NCBI RefSeq assembly: GCF_019279795.1
Contig: NC_056743.1
Span: 629,986,215-630,050,214 of the forward strand
DNA length: 64,000 bases
From: Protopterus annectens
Lineage: Eukaryota > Chordata > Ceratodontiformes > Protopteridae
Direction: 5' to 3'
The number at the start of each line of letters is the position of its first letter. Within the stretch, counting starts at the first letter, position 1. Of this stretch, positions 12,231-24,461 are shown piece after piece. Made by a program: the position numbers and the translations under genes. The notes below the pieces were generated by a model. It was not told where the DNA came from and did no database searches. It saw nothing but the letters and a program-made list of their open reading frames with translations.

Positions 12231-12907
12231 CCTTTACTTCCTGAGATCTTCTAAGCCAGGAAATTCCTTGCTTCCCGAGAGCTTTTCTCCAAATTCTCTA
12301 CTGCAAACACACTTCATTAGATTTATAATATCTGATAAATGGTATGAGTTAAAAATTTAAAATATAATACCTGTTTGGTAGGCAATGGGCTATAAATTGG
12401 TATTAAAACCAACGGTTGGTCTGTCTGTTTGTAGGTGCTGATTTTATATTGCAGATTTTTTAAAAAATGTATATTGTTTGCCATGAAGTACTAGTGTTAC
12501 ATTAAACAAAGGGTTATATCTCTGTAATTGTACATGATTGATCTGAGATATCAGTGACAAATATTCTTATGTAAAACCTGACAATCATATAGTCATTCAA
12601 TGTATTCATATACAACCCATGTAACAGTTATTTTTAATTTAAACTGTTGTGAATGATGTAACTGATGGCAAGGATGTCTGAATAATGGAACTCTTACTCA
12701 TGAACGAATCTGGCTATAAATGCTGAAACAATGCAAATGATATCCATGATGTCTGTATAATGGAGCTTTTCTCTCCGGGCATCCTCTGGAAAAAGAACAC
12801 TGCTCCATTGTACTTTTCTGGTAAATGAATGCCACTAAATAATAAATAGCTTTCTAGTGGAAAAATAATAGATAATGAGGCTACAGTATCTAACTTCAGT
12901 TTTCAGT

Positions 12908-13174
12908 GGGTCTATATCATATGAGCGAATCGCACAAATTGTAAATGCTCATAATATCAAACATACCGGACCTCAAACTTCCTATTGTGGGGGGCTGTGC
13001 CCCCCCCCCCCCGCTAAATATATATTCCAACTCTGAGATTGCACTACAGTGAGGAAAGGGCAAATATCCCATTCTTCACTGTACCGCAATCTCAGAAAAA
13101 GCACTTCGAGGTCCAGTACACTCGATATTATGAGTGTTCACAATTTGTGCGATTTGATAATATGATATAGACAC
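12908..13174 (-). mobile_element. Foldback element copy A (267 bp)
   Basis: Left end GGGTCTATATCATATGAGCG pairs with right end read inversely GTGTCTATATCATATTATC. The arms also share 'aatcgcacaaattgtaaatg' against 'aatcgcacaaattgtgaaca' and 'tcataatatc'. The core lies on the minus strand near 12988-13075: 'ctcactgtagtgcaatctca', 'gagttggaatata', then a run of G/C forming a hairpin (gggggctgtgccccc). Flanks 12899-12907 (gttttcagt) and 13175-13183 (attttcagt) are a 9-bp direct repeat with one mismatch. Confidence 0.88.
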
Positions 13175-13509
13175 ATTTTCAGTTTACCCCTGCCACCTCT
13201 GGGAGAAGCCATATGATTTTATGGTCTCTTTCAGTGGCATTTTGTAATTCTAAGCACAGTATCTCTTATGGTTCAGCTTTTGCATCATTTCATGTTATCT
13301 GAATCAGTTTCACTCTAGGTATTGCCCACTTTGTGCATCTTACCTATTTTCTGTGAATTTTTATGCATTTTCATTTGTTACCATTTGTCAAGGTGACCAT
13401 TTTGCTACATGACCTAAACTGGGACACTTAAGCTGCAGCCTATTTATAGGCCTACAGCCCTACACTAATCCCTGCGCCATACATGTGGAACATGCCTTGC
13501 AACATTAAA

Positions 13510-13776
13510 TTCAAAGATTCTGGGGGACATCTTTACAAACACAGGGACCGATCTTAAAATATTCCTTTTCTAACCTTAGAAAGTTGCTAGAATAACAGGA
13601 TTTTGTGTTAGTGTGCATTTTCTGAAGAATATGAAGCCTACAACTCAAAAGTATGACATTATTTAGTTGGTTCAGTCCTCAATGATTTACCAGAAAACCA
13701 TAATTTTTATGAGGATCAGACACAGACCAAAAATATGAGGCAAAAATCTGGACATTCTGGACAGTTGAGAGGTATG
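13510..13776 (-). mobile_element. MITE, CCTCTCAAC family
   Basis: Minus-strand copy. In plus-strand order it shows 'cttagaaagttgctagaata', 'ggattttgtgttagtgtgca', 'ccagaaaaccataatttt', 'aggcaaaaatctggacatt' and the terminus 'ggacagttgagaggtatg'. It is the first of three neighbouring copies. A further diverged piece of related sequence (aactgggacacttaagct) precedes it at 13395-13440. Confidence 0.82.
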
Positions 13777-13929
13777 CTATGCACCAAGAGAATTGACTAT
13801 ATAGGTAATTTGCTGAGAAAACAATTTTCTTCTCTGTTCATTACCAGTGTGTCTGTTACGCAGAACACATTCCATGGAATCCACATAGTGTGATACTGGG
13901 TGAGGAAGCGTCACAGAGCAGTCAATAGT

Positions 13930-14200
13930 GGGGGGGGGGACCAAAAATAGGGACACATTTTAAATACTGCTTTTACAAACTTAGAAAGTTGATAGAATAG
14001 CAGGTTTTACATTAGCACAAATTTTCTGAAAGGTATTTAAGTCTGAAACTCAAATGTCTGTCAATATTTTCTGACGTAAATACTCAATGATTTGCCAACT
14101 ATTTGCTAGAAATCCATAATTTTATGAGAAATGGACCAAAACTATGAAGTAAAAATCTGGACGTTCTGCAAAAATCTGTACAGTTAAGAGCATACCTCAC
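13930..14200 (-). mobile_element. MITE, CCTCTCAAC family, second copy
   Basis: Same order of phrases: 'caaaaatagggacacatttt', 'acttagaaagttgatagaat', 'tttgctagaaatccataat', 'gtaaaaatctggacgttct', ending 'gtacagttaagagcatacct'. It overlaps or abuts the next copy at its end. Confidence 0.8.
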
Positions 14201-14479
14201 AAGTTCCCAGCACAAGAAATTTGGACAAAGCCAAAAATAATGGGGGGACAAAGACCCAAAAATATGCATACATTTTAAATATTGATAATATAAACTTAGA
14301 AAGTTACTAGAATAAAAGGTGTTGTGTTAACATGAATTACCTGAAGGATATGACGATCAAATGTCTAATTATTTATTGACTTACAAGAAAACCATAAGTT
14401 TTATGAGGAACAGACTTAAAATATGAGTCAAAAATCTCGACATTCTGTGAAAATCTGAGAAGTATTTTAAGAGGTATGA
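14193..14479 (-). mobile_element. MITE, CCTCTCAAC family, third copy
   Basis: Starts 'catacctcacaagttcccag', continues 'ggacaaagccaaaaataatg' and 'cttagaaagttactagaata', and ends 'ttaagaggtatga'. Both termini are visible, giving a length of about 285 bp. Confidence 0.82.
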
Positions 14480-14850
14480 TTGAGAGAGAGAGTGAGAGCG
14501 GCAGACTGTGTATGTGAGATATTGGGAGAGAGTGAGAGCAATTGTGAGTTAATGAATATATGAATGAGAAAATGTGTGTGTGTGAGAAATTGGGAGAGAG
14601 TGAGAGTGATGTGTGAGTGACTGCATGTATGAACGAGGGAGTGACTGTTTGTGTGTGAGAGATCAGGAGAGTGAGAGCGATCGTGTGCGAGTGAATACAT
14701 GTATGAATGATGAAGTGACTATGCGTGTCTATGCGTGCGTGCATGTGTGTGTGTGTGAGATCGGGACAGAGTGAGAGCGATTGAGCAACATTGTGTGTGT
14801 GAGAGAGAGAGTGAAGAGTGACAGCGAGCATGCGATCCCCTAGCAGCTAT
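14480..14850 (+). repeat. Degenerate GA/GT-rich minisatellite
   Basis: Four or so units of roughly 60-90 bp share 'gggagagagtgagagcg', 'tgtatgaatga' and 'tgtgtgtgtgaga'. The overlapping minus-strand frames (His-Ser-Leu rich) are artefacts of this repeat. It grows directly out of the third MITE end. Confidence 0.75.
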
Positions 14851-14865
14851 TAAGATGTTTGTGCA

Positions 14866-14923
14866 TACTTCTCAACCTCTTACAGCAAGAAATCTGGACA
14901 AGGCTATAAATATATATGGGTGT

Positions 14924-14925
<2 letters not shown>
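14866..14925 (-). mobile_element. MITE end fragment
   Basis: 'catacttctcaacctcttac' followed by 'aagaaatctggacaaggc' is the terminus of the same MITE family. The copy is cut off by the GT tract that follows. Confidence 0.7.

Positions 14926-14929
<4 letters not shown>

Positions 14930-14983
<54 letters not shown>
14930..14983 (+). repeat. (GT)n microsatellite
   Basis: About 27 uninterrupted TG units. Confidence 0.95.
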
Positions 14984-14984
<1 letters not shown>

Positions 14985-15099
14985 AGAGAGAGAAAGAGAT
15001 GAGTGAGAGTAATCCTTGGCAGCAGCATCAAGAGGTTTGTGTAACTAACAGTCTGCAACATTCATTTTATCTCATTTAAATTTGTTTGGGGGGGGGGGC

Positions 15100-16600
15100 A
15101 AGTAAACATTTGCTAAAGTAATCCGCTCTGCCATCCAATAGACACAGATCGTATGTACCTGCTCAGCTTATATATTTTCTTCTTGGATTACTAAAGGAGC
15201 TCCTCTTCTTATCATGGATATAACTCTCCCACCACCTGCCTTGTCTATAGTCTGACTGTGGATCTAACAGAATCTTTTGTCGTCCACGAAACTGCCTGAA
15301 GTTTTTGTTTTGGTTCACTCACTGAAGCAGCACTACGAATGCTAGAAACCATTCAGACTAAACTGGGACATTTCTGCTTCCCAAAGACAATGTTTGGGAT
15401 TCCAGAACAGAGACTTCCAAACTGGGACTGTCCTGGAAAAACTGGGACCGTTGGTCACCTTGCCATTTGTGCTTCTTTACCATTCTTTAAGTCATATTCT
15501 CTTTCAATGTATCCTTTCTTCTGGAACTTTCTTTAATTTTTTATTTGACTCTACCATCACAAGTTATTCTTAATCTCTTGCCACAACAAAAACCTGCTTG
15601 CTTTCATGTGCATTACAGGTTAATTTATTAGCAGTGGACACAATCTGATCTTGCTGTAGCTCAACAGCACATTGCTTTTGCATCTGTTTACAGGCTGATT
15701 CACTAACAGTGCACTTTTGCATGTGTTTACACGGTGATTCACTAACAGTGCACAGAACCAAATCTTTTTGTAACTCACTAGCTATGGACAATGCTGTGTA
15801 TAGTGCCCTCCCTAGTGTTAAGACTTTCTGTGGTTGCAGCTTTTCTTCTGTCTGCCCTGATGGTGCATGCTGCATATAAGTCTGTTTCTTTGTGCCTCAT
15901 CTTGTCCTTCTACGGACTGACAATGTTGTTTTAATCTGCACATTTCTGACATATGCTGGACTTTTTTCATATATTCTTTTGTCCACTCTATGGAATCAGT
16001 ATTGTTGTACAGGTTCTAAAGGTTTTTGGATCTCAGTGGTTTTGTAAATGTTTTGCAATCTGTATAAATGACTACTTTCCACTTGGCTTTTTTGGTGTCA
16101 GTCAGTATGCTGAACAGTATCCTACATATTTTGGTATTCATAATAATAAGCAAGCTTGGTACTTACTGTGTACCTTCAGTTTTGCAAGCTTCTTAATAAA
16201 GCTCCAGTATTTCAATAAGTGTTGACAATTCTTCATAGAACACTCCCTTTATATCACCATCAGACATAGGCATAATTGTTCAGCATATACCTTAGGGTTA
16301 TGATAAATAATCATACAGAATTTAAAGTATGGTGAAGCCAACAATAACACTGCATTAATTATGTAAGTCGCTCCTTTATCAAGTAAAAATGCTGGTATTG
16401 CTTTAAAGACGTGGTCCTACATAAGTGATTTTTTTTTTTGCAGGGATATTGTTTCCTTTCCTACCTCCTTGCAGAATTTGAATGAAACAACATAGATTCT
16501 TTTGCAGATTATATTGATTAGTACATTACGATAAATAATGACTTGATTACTGAAGCAAAGGAATCTGACAACGTTTACATTTGTTATGTTCCACCATTTC
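15100..16600 (-). other. Intron with possible decayed retroelement coding
   Basis: Minus-strand islands are protein-like but broken. One near 16030-16110 reads WKVVIYTDCKTFTKPL, reminiscent of an RNase H 'YTDS' strand. Another near 15900-15990 reads IEWTKEYMKKVQHMSEMC. The frame at 15570-15875 contains a short internal repeat (CTVSESxCKxMQK). A short 'aaactgggactgtcc' motif at 15418 belongs to a MITE-like repeat. Nothing certain can be named. Confidence 0.2.
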
Positions 16601-16838
16601 TGATATACTTGTTATGTTAGTAGTCCTGTGCAAATAAGTCAGATAATTACAGAAATTACAATAATATGCAGAGACTGCTTTGATATTACGGCATTATTGT
16701 GCAAATATATAAGCCTCAGAGTACAGTGCAGTGTCAGGCCATGTATTCAGGTGCCATCTACTACCCAGTATGGCTGTGGTACAGTGATACTATGTTCCTT
16801 GGTCACTCTGATACCAACATGCATTTGGGCAAACTTAC

Positions 16839-17055
16839 TTTAGTCCTATGGCATCTTCTCCCAGTGGTTCCCGCCGTCTTCGGTCATTGGAGACGCGATG
16901 TCTGGTAAAGCCAGCAGGAAGCCAGAGTGCACCATGCTTGCGTTTGTTTCGACGGGCAATTTGTGTCCCAATCAGCACTCCCAAGGTGATGGCCAAGCCG
17001 GCAGCAATTGAGCTGTAAATTAGTTCCCAACGAAATGGGCTACTCTCAGCAGGTT
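16839..17055 (-). CDS. notch: Notch receptor exon: juxtamembrane, transmembrane helix, start of RAM region
   Basis: The exon is 217 nt, with acceptor ctgatag and donor AA|gtaagt. It starts EPAESSPFRW, then has a hydrophobic helix of about 23 residues (LIYSSIAAGLAITLGVLIGT...), a basic stop-transfer and nuclear-localisation stretch (ARRNKRKHG), LWLPAGF and RRREPLGEDAIGLK. KRKHGxLWLPxGFT is most like Notch2; REPLGEDAIGLK is like Notch1. Gamma-secretase S3 cutting needs a Gly-Val near the inner face of the membrane, four residues before the first basic residue in Notch1. Here that position is Gly-Thr (GTQIARR), while a Gly-Val lies four residues further into the membrane. The remaining RAM, ankyrin and PEST exons are not in the window, so the next intron exceeds 16.8 kb. 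Confidence 0.95.
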
Positions 17056-17936
17056 CTATCAGAAGGGAAAATAACGTTAGGTTACAAGGATGTAGAGGAA
17101 TTGCTAATGCTTTTATATATTCTCTTCTAAACCACATGAGAGAAGAATAGCATTTTGCACAGCTCATCTGACTAAGTAAACATATTAAATAATCAGTTAA
17201 TTTTATGTCAAATACGTTGCCATTCTTTCTGAAGGAAGTTTTGCCTGTTATAACAGTTGCTTGTTTTTTCTAGTAGTGTACCTTCCCTGAGGGATGTTAC
17301 TGAATTGTGTTTATATGAGTGTGTAGATGGTTAGGTGAGAGAGAGGAAACTTTAAGTCTAAAGTGCATTGATGGGTCTCATACTAGGTCAATGTTGGGTA
17401 GTGCAGATTATATTAATTTTCTGTAGCTGTTTAAAAATATTTAAAGACGGATGACAATTAAATCTATAATGTCTAAAGTCGAGAAACATTTAGGCATGTG
17501 TGCCTGTTCAGTTTGATGTACAGGTTTATCAGGCCTGTATGATATGGAATCATATGAGGCTGCCCCCAAGCAATATATAAAGCTTTATTTTTCAATGGGG
17601 ATGTTTCACTCTGACTTTAAGAACAATGATGAGGCTGCTGGGGTCTCATCTCAGGGGGTATTACCCATTCCTCAGTTGAAGAGTGGGCCAAAAGCTTTCC
17701 TGAGGGGAAACAGTCTTTGCCCGGTGGAGAATGAATGGGTCTGGGCTTATGCTGCAAATATGATTACTTTTGTTTATAGAACAGCTGAAGTGGGAGCTTG
17801 ACTGTCATGCTGAATGGAATTTAAGAATAGCTTTTCTTGGTATTCAGGAATATTTTATGAATGTGATAGATATAATAAAAAAGTCTAATAACAGAGTGGT
17901 TACTGCTTATGCTCCTTATGTTGCTATATATGTTTG

Positions 17937-18597
17937 ACCTTTATATTTATTACAGGTAACATGATACGAGTGGAGATATTTGTGACTTTTATATTATAGG
18001 AAGCGTGATATGAGTGAAGATACTTGTGACCTTTATATTTATTACAGCTAGCGTGATATGAGTGGAGATATTTTTTACCTTTATATTTATTATAGGAAGC
18101 GTGGTATAAGTGGAGATACTTGTGACTTTATATTTATTATAGGTAGCGTGATATGAGTGGAGATACTTGTGACCTTTATATTTATTAGAGGTAGTGTGAT
18201 ATGAGCAGAGATACTTGTGACCTTTATATTTATTATAGGTGGCGTGATATGAGTGGAGATACTTGTAACCTTTATATTTATTAAAGGTAGTGTGATATAA
18301 GTGGAGATACTTGTGACCTTTATATTTATTATAGGTAGTGTGATATGAGCGGTGATACTTGTGGCCATTATATTTATTAAAGGTAGTGTGATATGAGTGG
18401 AGATACTTGTGACCTTTATATTTATTAAAGGTAGTGTGATATGAGCGGTGATACTTGTGACCATTATATTTATTAAAGGTAGTGTGATATGAGTGGAGAT
18501 ACTTGTGACCTTTATATTTATTAAAGGTAGTGTGATATGAGTGGAGAATAAGCTATGGTGATAAATACAGGTAATGTGATATGAGTGGAGAATAAAG
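17937..18597 (+). repeat. 48-bp minisatellite
   Basis: About a dozen copies of a unit containing 'gatacttgtgacctttatat' and 'aggtagtgtgatatgagtgg'. The period of 48 bp keeps a minus-strand frame open (18090-18464) with a 16-residue repeat (ITLPLINIKVTSISTH). The first and last units are shorter or diverged. It is 0.9 kb upstream, on the gene strand, of the transmembrane exon. Confidence 0.9.
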
Positions 18598-19107
18598 GGT
18601 GGTGATAAATCTTCTCTCTTCCTTGGTCACTAGTGTTGTGCAGCTGTTCAGATGATAGTTTTGCATATTATTTAGCACAGGTTGGTATGCTAATGCTTGG
18701 TGAATTGTGGGACTTAATTTATGTGAAATAGGTTGCTAGTCAGCTCTATAGTAAATATTGAGATAAGTCTTGGTAGAGTTATATGGTTGGTTGAGCTGCC
18801 CCAGATAGCAGATTTTTGTCATGTGATTTCCATATTGCAGGGGCACTAAGCTTTGGGTATCTTACAAAATAATGGGTATTTGATAATTAGCTGATGGAGG
18901 GGGTACCCTGAGTGTATACAGGAGGATTTACACATGTTTGAAGTAAGACTATTTTAAATTAAGTTTTAGATTCTAATGAAATCCCCAAGCTGGCCTATCT
19001 AAATAAGATGATAAGGAGATGTTGGGATCGCATTGGAAGTGGGATGGACACTAAGGTTGCTGGACGAAGAAGTAAAATATTTTATAGTCAACAAACAAAA
19101 GGCTTGA

Positions 19108-19448
19108 TGGGCGGCCAAGGTGGTGCAGCGGTTAGCATTGCCGCCTCACAGCAACAGGTTCTCCGGTTCGATCCTTGGCTGGGGTGCCTTTTGTCTGGAG
19201 TCTGCATGTCCTCCCTGTGTTTGCGTGGGTTTCCTCTGGGTGCTCCAGTTTCCAAAGACAGGCTGTAGGTGGATTGGACACTCTAAATTGGCCCTAGGTG
19301 TGACTGTGTGCATGCGTTTGCCTTCTGTGGAAGGTTGGGCACCAGGCTGGCAACTCGACACTGTAAACTCCACTGCCAATCATGAGCGGGCAGGTGATCC
19401 GCTGGGGCGACCCCTAACCGGGAAAAGCGAAAGAAGAAAAAGAAGGCA
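19108..19448 (+). mobile_element. Full-length tRNA-derived SINE
   Basis: The head has a tRNA-like A box (ggtggtgcagcggttagc) and B box (ggttcgatccttggctgg). The middle has 'ggagtctgcatgtcctccc' and 'gtgggtttcctctgggtgct'. The tail has 'gaaggttgggcaccaggctg' and 'gcgacccctaaccgggaaaa', ending in GAAGAA repeats. Similar SINEs are widespread in fishes. The three short ORFs over it are artefacts. Confidence 0.92.
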
Positions 19449-19739
19449 AAAGGCTTGTTGTTTTATAACTATGATCAAAAGCTGTTTGTCTAATGAAAGA
19501 TGATGGTGTTCTCTACCTGTCAGCCATTAATGAAGAAGGATGAGTACTCAAAGTCAGTAAGTAGGGTAAAAAGAGAGGTTTAAAGCATTTTATTATTACA
19601 AATATAATTCATTAATATGTAACTGAGATTCTACTTAAGCATGAATCTTAATAAAAAGTAAAATATATAAATAGACGTGACCAAGCTAAAGGTGTGGTGC
19701 TTATAAAATGAAACTGACATAAAAATAATAAAAAATAGT

Positions 19740-19860
19740 ACCAAACCAACACAGCTGTCAAAAACAAGTTTATTTTATATAAAGGAAGTAAGTGCTTTTG
19801 CGATAATTCAAATCACTTCATCAGACTGACCTCAACTATCAAATACAACACATTTAAAAG
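19740..19860 (+). repeat. Fragment of a 'gtaagtgctttt..cttcatcaga' repeat
   Basis: 'ggaagtaagtgcttttgcga' followed by 'cacttcatcagac' resembles 63455-63505 ('ggtaagtgctttcacacccg', 'tttcttcagggc'). This suggests two diverged copies of one dispersed repeat. The family was not identified. Confidence 0.4.
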
Positions 19861-19984
19861 AATAGCTAACCAATCAATTGCTAGCATTTTCTAGGTACCA
19901 ATAAAAAGCCTAGCAGCAACCTAAAATAAGATAATATAGAACACTTAAATAAGCAGAAACAATGCTCTGCAATACATACAAATA

Positions 19985-19989
<5 letters not shown>

Positions 19990-20035
<46 letters not shown>
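19990..20035 (+). repeat. (TA)n microsatellite
   Basis: About 20 TA units. Confidence 0.95.
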
Positions 20036-20039
<4 letters not shown>

Positions 20040-21594
20040 TAAAAAATAATAAAAAAAGAATATATACACACACCATTAAAACCCATTAATTGCACATGAT
20101 AAAATGATCTATCAATGTTTCAATGGACGTGCCTTCAGAGAAGGTTTGAGTGATAGTACTCCATTTAGACCAGGTGGTCTATCTGCATTAAAAAACAGAA
20201 TCCATTTTTGTTCAGCCATCTCCGTTAAATTTCTGACATCACCACCTCTTATCCCTTTGTTTATCATCTCTAATACCATAGGAGTTTATGAGCTTATGTG
20301 ATAGAATGAATTATTTAAAGACACCTTTGAAAGTATATTAAGTATATTACTGCCTGATAAAAAGGAATGGAGAAGAAATACTTAGGGGAGCAAAAAGTAT
20401 GACCAGAATGGTACAGGCAAAGGTTCGGTGTGTGAGTTGGGTAAATAACTGTAACTGGTGGATGGTGGGTCTCATGATTGGTGGAGATGGTTATTATTAT
20501 ATTTTAAAAGGCTGTTATGTTTGAATTGTTTCAGATTATAGTTCAAACAATTAGTTGGTTTCAGTAGGACACTGTACATCTTCTACAAAATCAGTAAATA
20601 GCAAAAATTATTTCTGATACATGGAAAGCATATGTTTTTTGATTATGGTACTGACATGATATTAAAGAAGTCGAATACTGTATACTGCCCTGCAATTTGA
20701 CAGCTCATGGTGAAGTATCTGTCTGTCAGTTAATGCTGGTATTAGGAAGCATATTTTAGAATTAAAATGTTTTTTTTTTTTTTAATCACAGATGCATTAT
20801 ACATGATATTATTGTCTACAAAGTATAATAATAACACACCAGCCATAGTTCTTCATTGAATAGTGATGTATATTTTGTATGACTAGAATTCACACGCATA
20901 TATTTATGCAATTTACATTTAAGGAAAGCATAAATAAAGGTAATTTTTTTATTAAAAACAGTCACAACAACAAATCTGTTAGGCTAACATGCATGGTTTT
21001 GTTGTAGCTGCAAGCCACTGCAACAAATGATTTCCCATAAGTTTCAGTGTACCAAAAGTTTTCTACAATATCTTTTTGTTATTGTGTACTCCAGACTAAT
21101 GATCTGTTTAACATAATTTTTTTAGACTTTTTTGACATGTCATAGGATTCTGGATGTGTCAGTGTTTCTGCTGTGGATGATCAGCCTTAAAGTTTTTAAT
21201 ATTAGAAAGGATTTATGGCAGTTAAATGGGGCCTAAAATGCCACGCTGCAAAACATAGCTCCAATACAGCAAAACTCTCAATATATCAACTTAAAAACAA
21301 ACAAATACAGAATATTTCTAGTGGGGCAAGCACATTTAAACTCTTCTTATGGGTGGTTATACTTCAACCCCCCAACTACTGTATATGTGTGAGATAAATC
21401 TGGGATTCCTTAGTCTTGGGGGTAAGTGGAAAATGTCCTTACTCCAAAATATTGCTATCTCAGAAGGAGTACAGCCACATGGCGTGACTGGATAAGAGAC
21501 AATTAAATGCCTATAGTCACTTACTCAACAAAAATGCAAGTTCACAAAAAAGAAGAAAAAAAAAAGAGTGCTGTTGCCTGCACCCATGAAGAGA
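20036..21594. other. Notch intron, no gene recognised
   Basis: AT-rich sequence with only short chance frames. No motif or repeat family was recognised. Confidence 0.4.
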
Positions 21595-24204
21595 GATTTA
21601 TTTATTTTACATTTGTTTTCCGGGATGGTCCAACTGGGTCAGAAAGAATCCATTTTCAGTGGATGCCCAGGAAGAAAAGCTGTAGTTACAGACAGCAAAT
21701 GGCAAACTTTTTTGCATAGTGTAAGCAGTGCAGTATAGAATACATTATAAATGAGCAATAACAAAAACTGGTAATATAAATAGTACATTCATTAAGAAGG
21801 GGCATATGGCTAAAGCCTTTTTACAAGTTGTAGGTAAACATTATATTTACAGTAGAATATAATTACAGGTCATATCTACATAGTCGTGAGACTGGGGACA
21901 AGACATTTCTACATAGGAGGTGGTAAAACAGTAGTAAGCTGACTGTCGAATTGCCCTTATAGATAGCACGCATACATAGGTTTGGAAATGAGCTAAAAAA
22001 TGTAGGGATAGTGAATGGGAATGAGGGAGTGTGGGACAGTTTGGCAGGATGGAGAGGGGTACAAGGTAGGTGGAGTGAAGTAGAGGAGTTAAGGGGGGGG
22101 TAGTCTTAGTGTGGAGATGTTAGTGTGGAGTTGAGGGAGTTGTTAGCTTGTAGAAAGGTAGAGAGTAGCCTGGATCTGTGTTCGGACATTGCCAAGAGTT
22201 ATACATATGTTGTTTTAGTAACGTTTTGAAGGCTACAGGGTTGGACGTACTTCTTACTGGTAGTGGGGGTGAGTTCCAAGCTTTTGCTACATAGTGAGAG
22301 CACAGATTCTGTCCAGCAGTTTTATTGGGTTTGGAGATAGTGAGGAGCTTCTGCTCTTCGAACCTAAGGGTTCTGTTTGGGTTGTAAGGTTTAATGATAT
22401 TGTTTAGGGTTGGACATGAGAGTGGTTTGTAGACCATGTGGTGGAGTGTTAATAAATGGATATAAAGTAGCTGACTGGGGAGTTCTAGCCAGTTTAGTTT
22501 TTGTAGTACTGTACAGTGATGTGTTCTGTTTTTTGCATTGGTGGCAAACTTGGCCACTTTGTTGTAACACTATTCCATTTTGGATCTAGTGGAGATGTGT
22601 AGGTTGGTAAGTATAGGTGTGCCACAGAGCAGTGGCTAGGTTAATTTTGGTACATGGTTTTAGGGGGTGTTTGTTTCTGTAAAGTGTCCCAAGTTTTTGG
22701 TGGGGTTTTCTTTATATTTTGTTGAACATGGAGATCATCTATGACAACACCTGGAAGTTTAGTGTGGTTATAATTTCAATAGTGGTATTGTCAGTAGAAT
22801 AGATTTTGAAATTATTTAGTTCAATAGAGCAGTGTTTTGGCTGGAAAAGAAGCAGTTTAATTTTTTTATGGTTAAGAAACAGTTGATATTCACTGAACTG
22901 GGATTCTAGGGCAGAAAATGTTTGTTGAGTAATAGAGAGATGTTGGGGTAGTGTGGGTGAAGTGCAGATTATTGTAGAGTTGTCTACATATGGTATGAGT
23001 GTTCCAGTAGTGGAGGCGGTACATAGGTCATTTGTAAATATGTTGAAACGTAGGGGTTCTAAGGTAGATCCTTGTGTGACTCCAGTTGGGTTAAGTAGAA
23101 AGGGGGAGATTTGCCTGTTTTCGATTAAGTAACTGTGGACCCATTTTAGGGTAGGGGGGTTAGACCTAAATTAGAGAGCGTGTTTATGAGTAATGAAGGC
23201 AGAACAGTGTCAAATGCCTTTGAGAGGTGGAGAAATACAGCAGAGTCAAGGCAACCTGTATCTCTATCTCTGTTTGCTGATTCGATAAAAACTAGGAGGG
23301 CTACTGATGTACAAAGTCCTGGATGGGACTCATGCTGTATGTTTGTGAATAGGTTGTTTTGCTGTAAGTATTTCATAAGATGAAGATGAATACATTTCTC
23401 TATCATTTTGGAGATGACGGAAAGTAAGGCTATGGGTCGAAATTGTGTAAGGTCAGTGTAATTTCCTCCTTTGTGAATGGGGATTATATGGGACTTTTTC
23501 CAGATGTCAGGAACTATAGATTGAGATAGTGATTGATTGATTAGGATGCTGCCTGGATATGCTATGGAGTCAGCAGCTAATTTTAGGTATGAGGGAGGGA
23601 AGTTATCTGCAGCGGTGCCGAATGGTTTAAGTTTGTATAGTAATCTTTTTATGAGGCTTGTAGGTATAGGTTGCAGAGAGAAAGTGGTATGGTTTCTAGA
23701 AAGGGGTTTTGTGCGTTGAAGGTGGAGTGGGTCTGGGCCAGGGGAATCAATATCAGTCAGGGAAGTTGGATAGGATGAGGGGCAGGTGTTGGTGGTTTTA
23801 GCGATCAGATCAGCTATGGATTTTATGAGATGGATGTTAACGTGTTCAGGAATTTGAGATGGAGGGAGGGGTGTCGAGGGATATGCTGGGGTCAGTTTCA
23901 GTGCCTGAATGCAATAAGGTTCAGACTGAGGACCAGAATTGTTTTGGATTACTTTTATGTTCCTACTGTAGGTGTGTGTAGTAAATTTGTTTATCTCCGG
24001 TAACTTGTTTTTTACTTGGTTACAAAGTTGTTTAAAATGGATTAGATCTTATTCTTTTTCCTCTCTTTCCATATATTCTAAGCTTCATCCCTTTTTTCAT
24101 TAACATTTTTACTGTTCTTGATTAGCCATGGGACAGGATTCTTTTTAATTCTTTTTAAACGGATTTGTGCTAAGGTATTGAGTAATGTTATGAAATTGTT
24201 GAAG

Positions 24205-24272
24205 TAGTGAACTGCCTCCTGTAATAGTGAACTGCCTCCTGTAATAGTGAACTGCCTCCTCAAATAGTGAAC
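24205..24272 (+). repeat. 20-bp tandem repeat, about 3.5 copies
   Basis: 'agtgaactgcctcctgtaat' occurs three to four times in a row within the LINE linker region. It is independent of the 83-bp array that begins about 200 bp further on. Confidence 0.9.
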
Positions 24273-24461
24273 TCCCTCTACTAGGGGCAGCTCCTTTAGT
24301 GGTAACCAGTTTATTTTGCAAAGTAGTTCATTGAACTTTTCTTTTGGGAAGTTATTAAGGTTACGTACTGATTTTAGGGAGTGTGTTTTTGGTATGTGGG
24401 TGTTAGCTCGGATGGCAAAAGCTGGTAGGTGGTCACTTAGGGAGTATGGATATGTACTAGC

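Noticed and set aside
14373..15079. Several His/Ser/Leu- and Cys/Val-rich ORFs
   Set aside because: They are translations of GA/GT-rich repeats on either strand.
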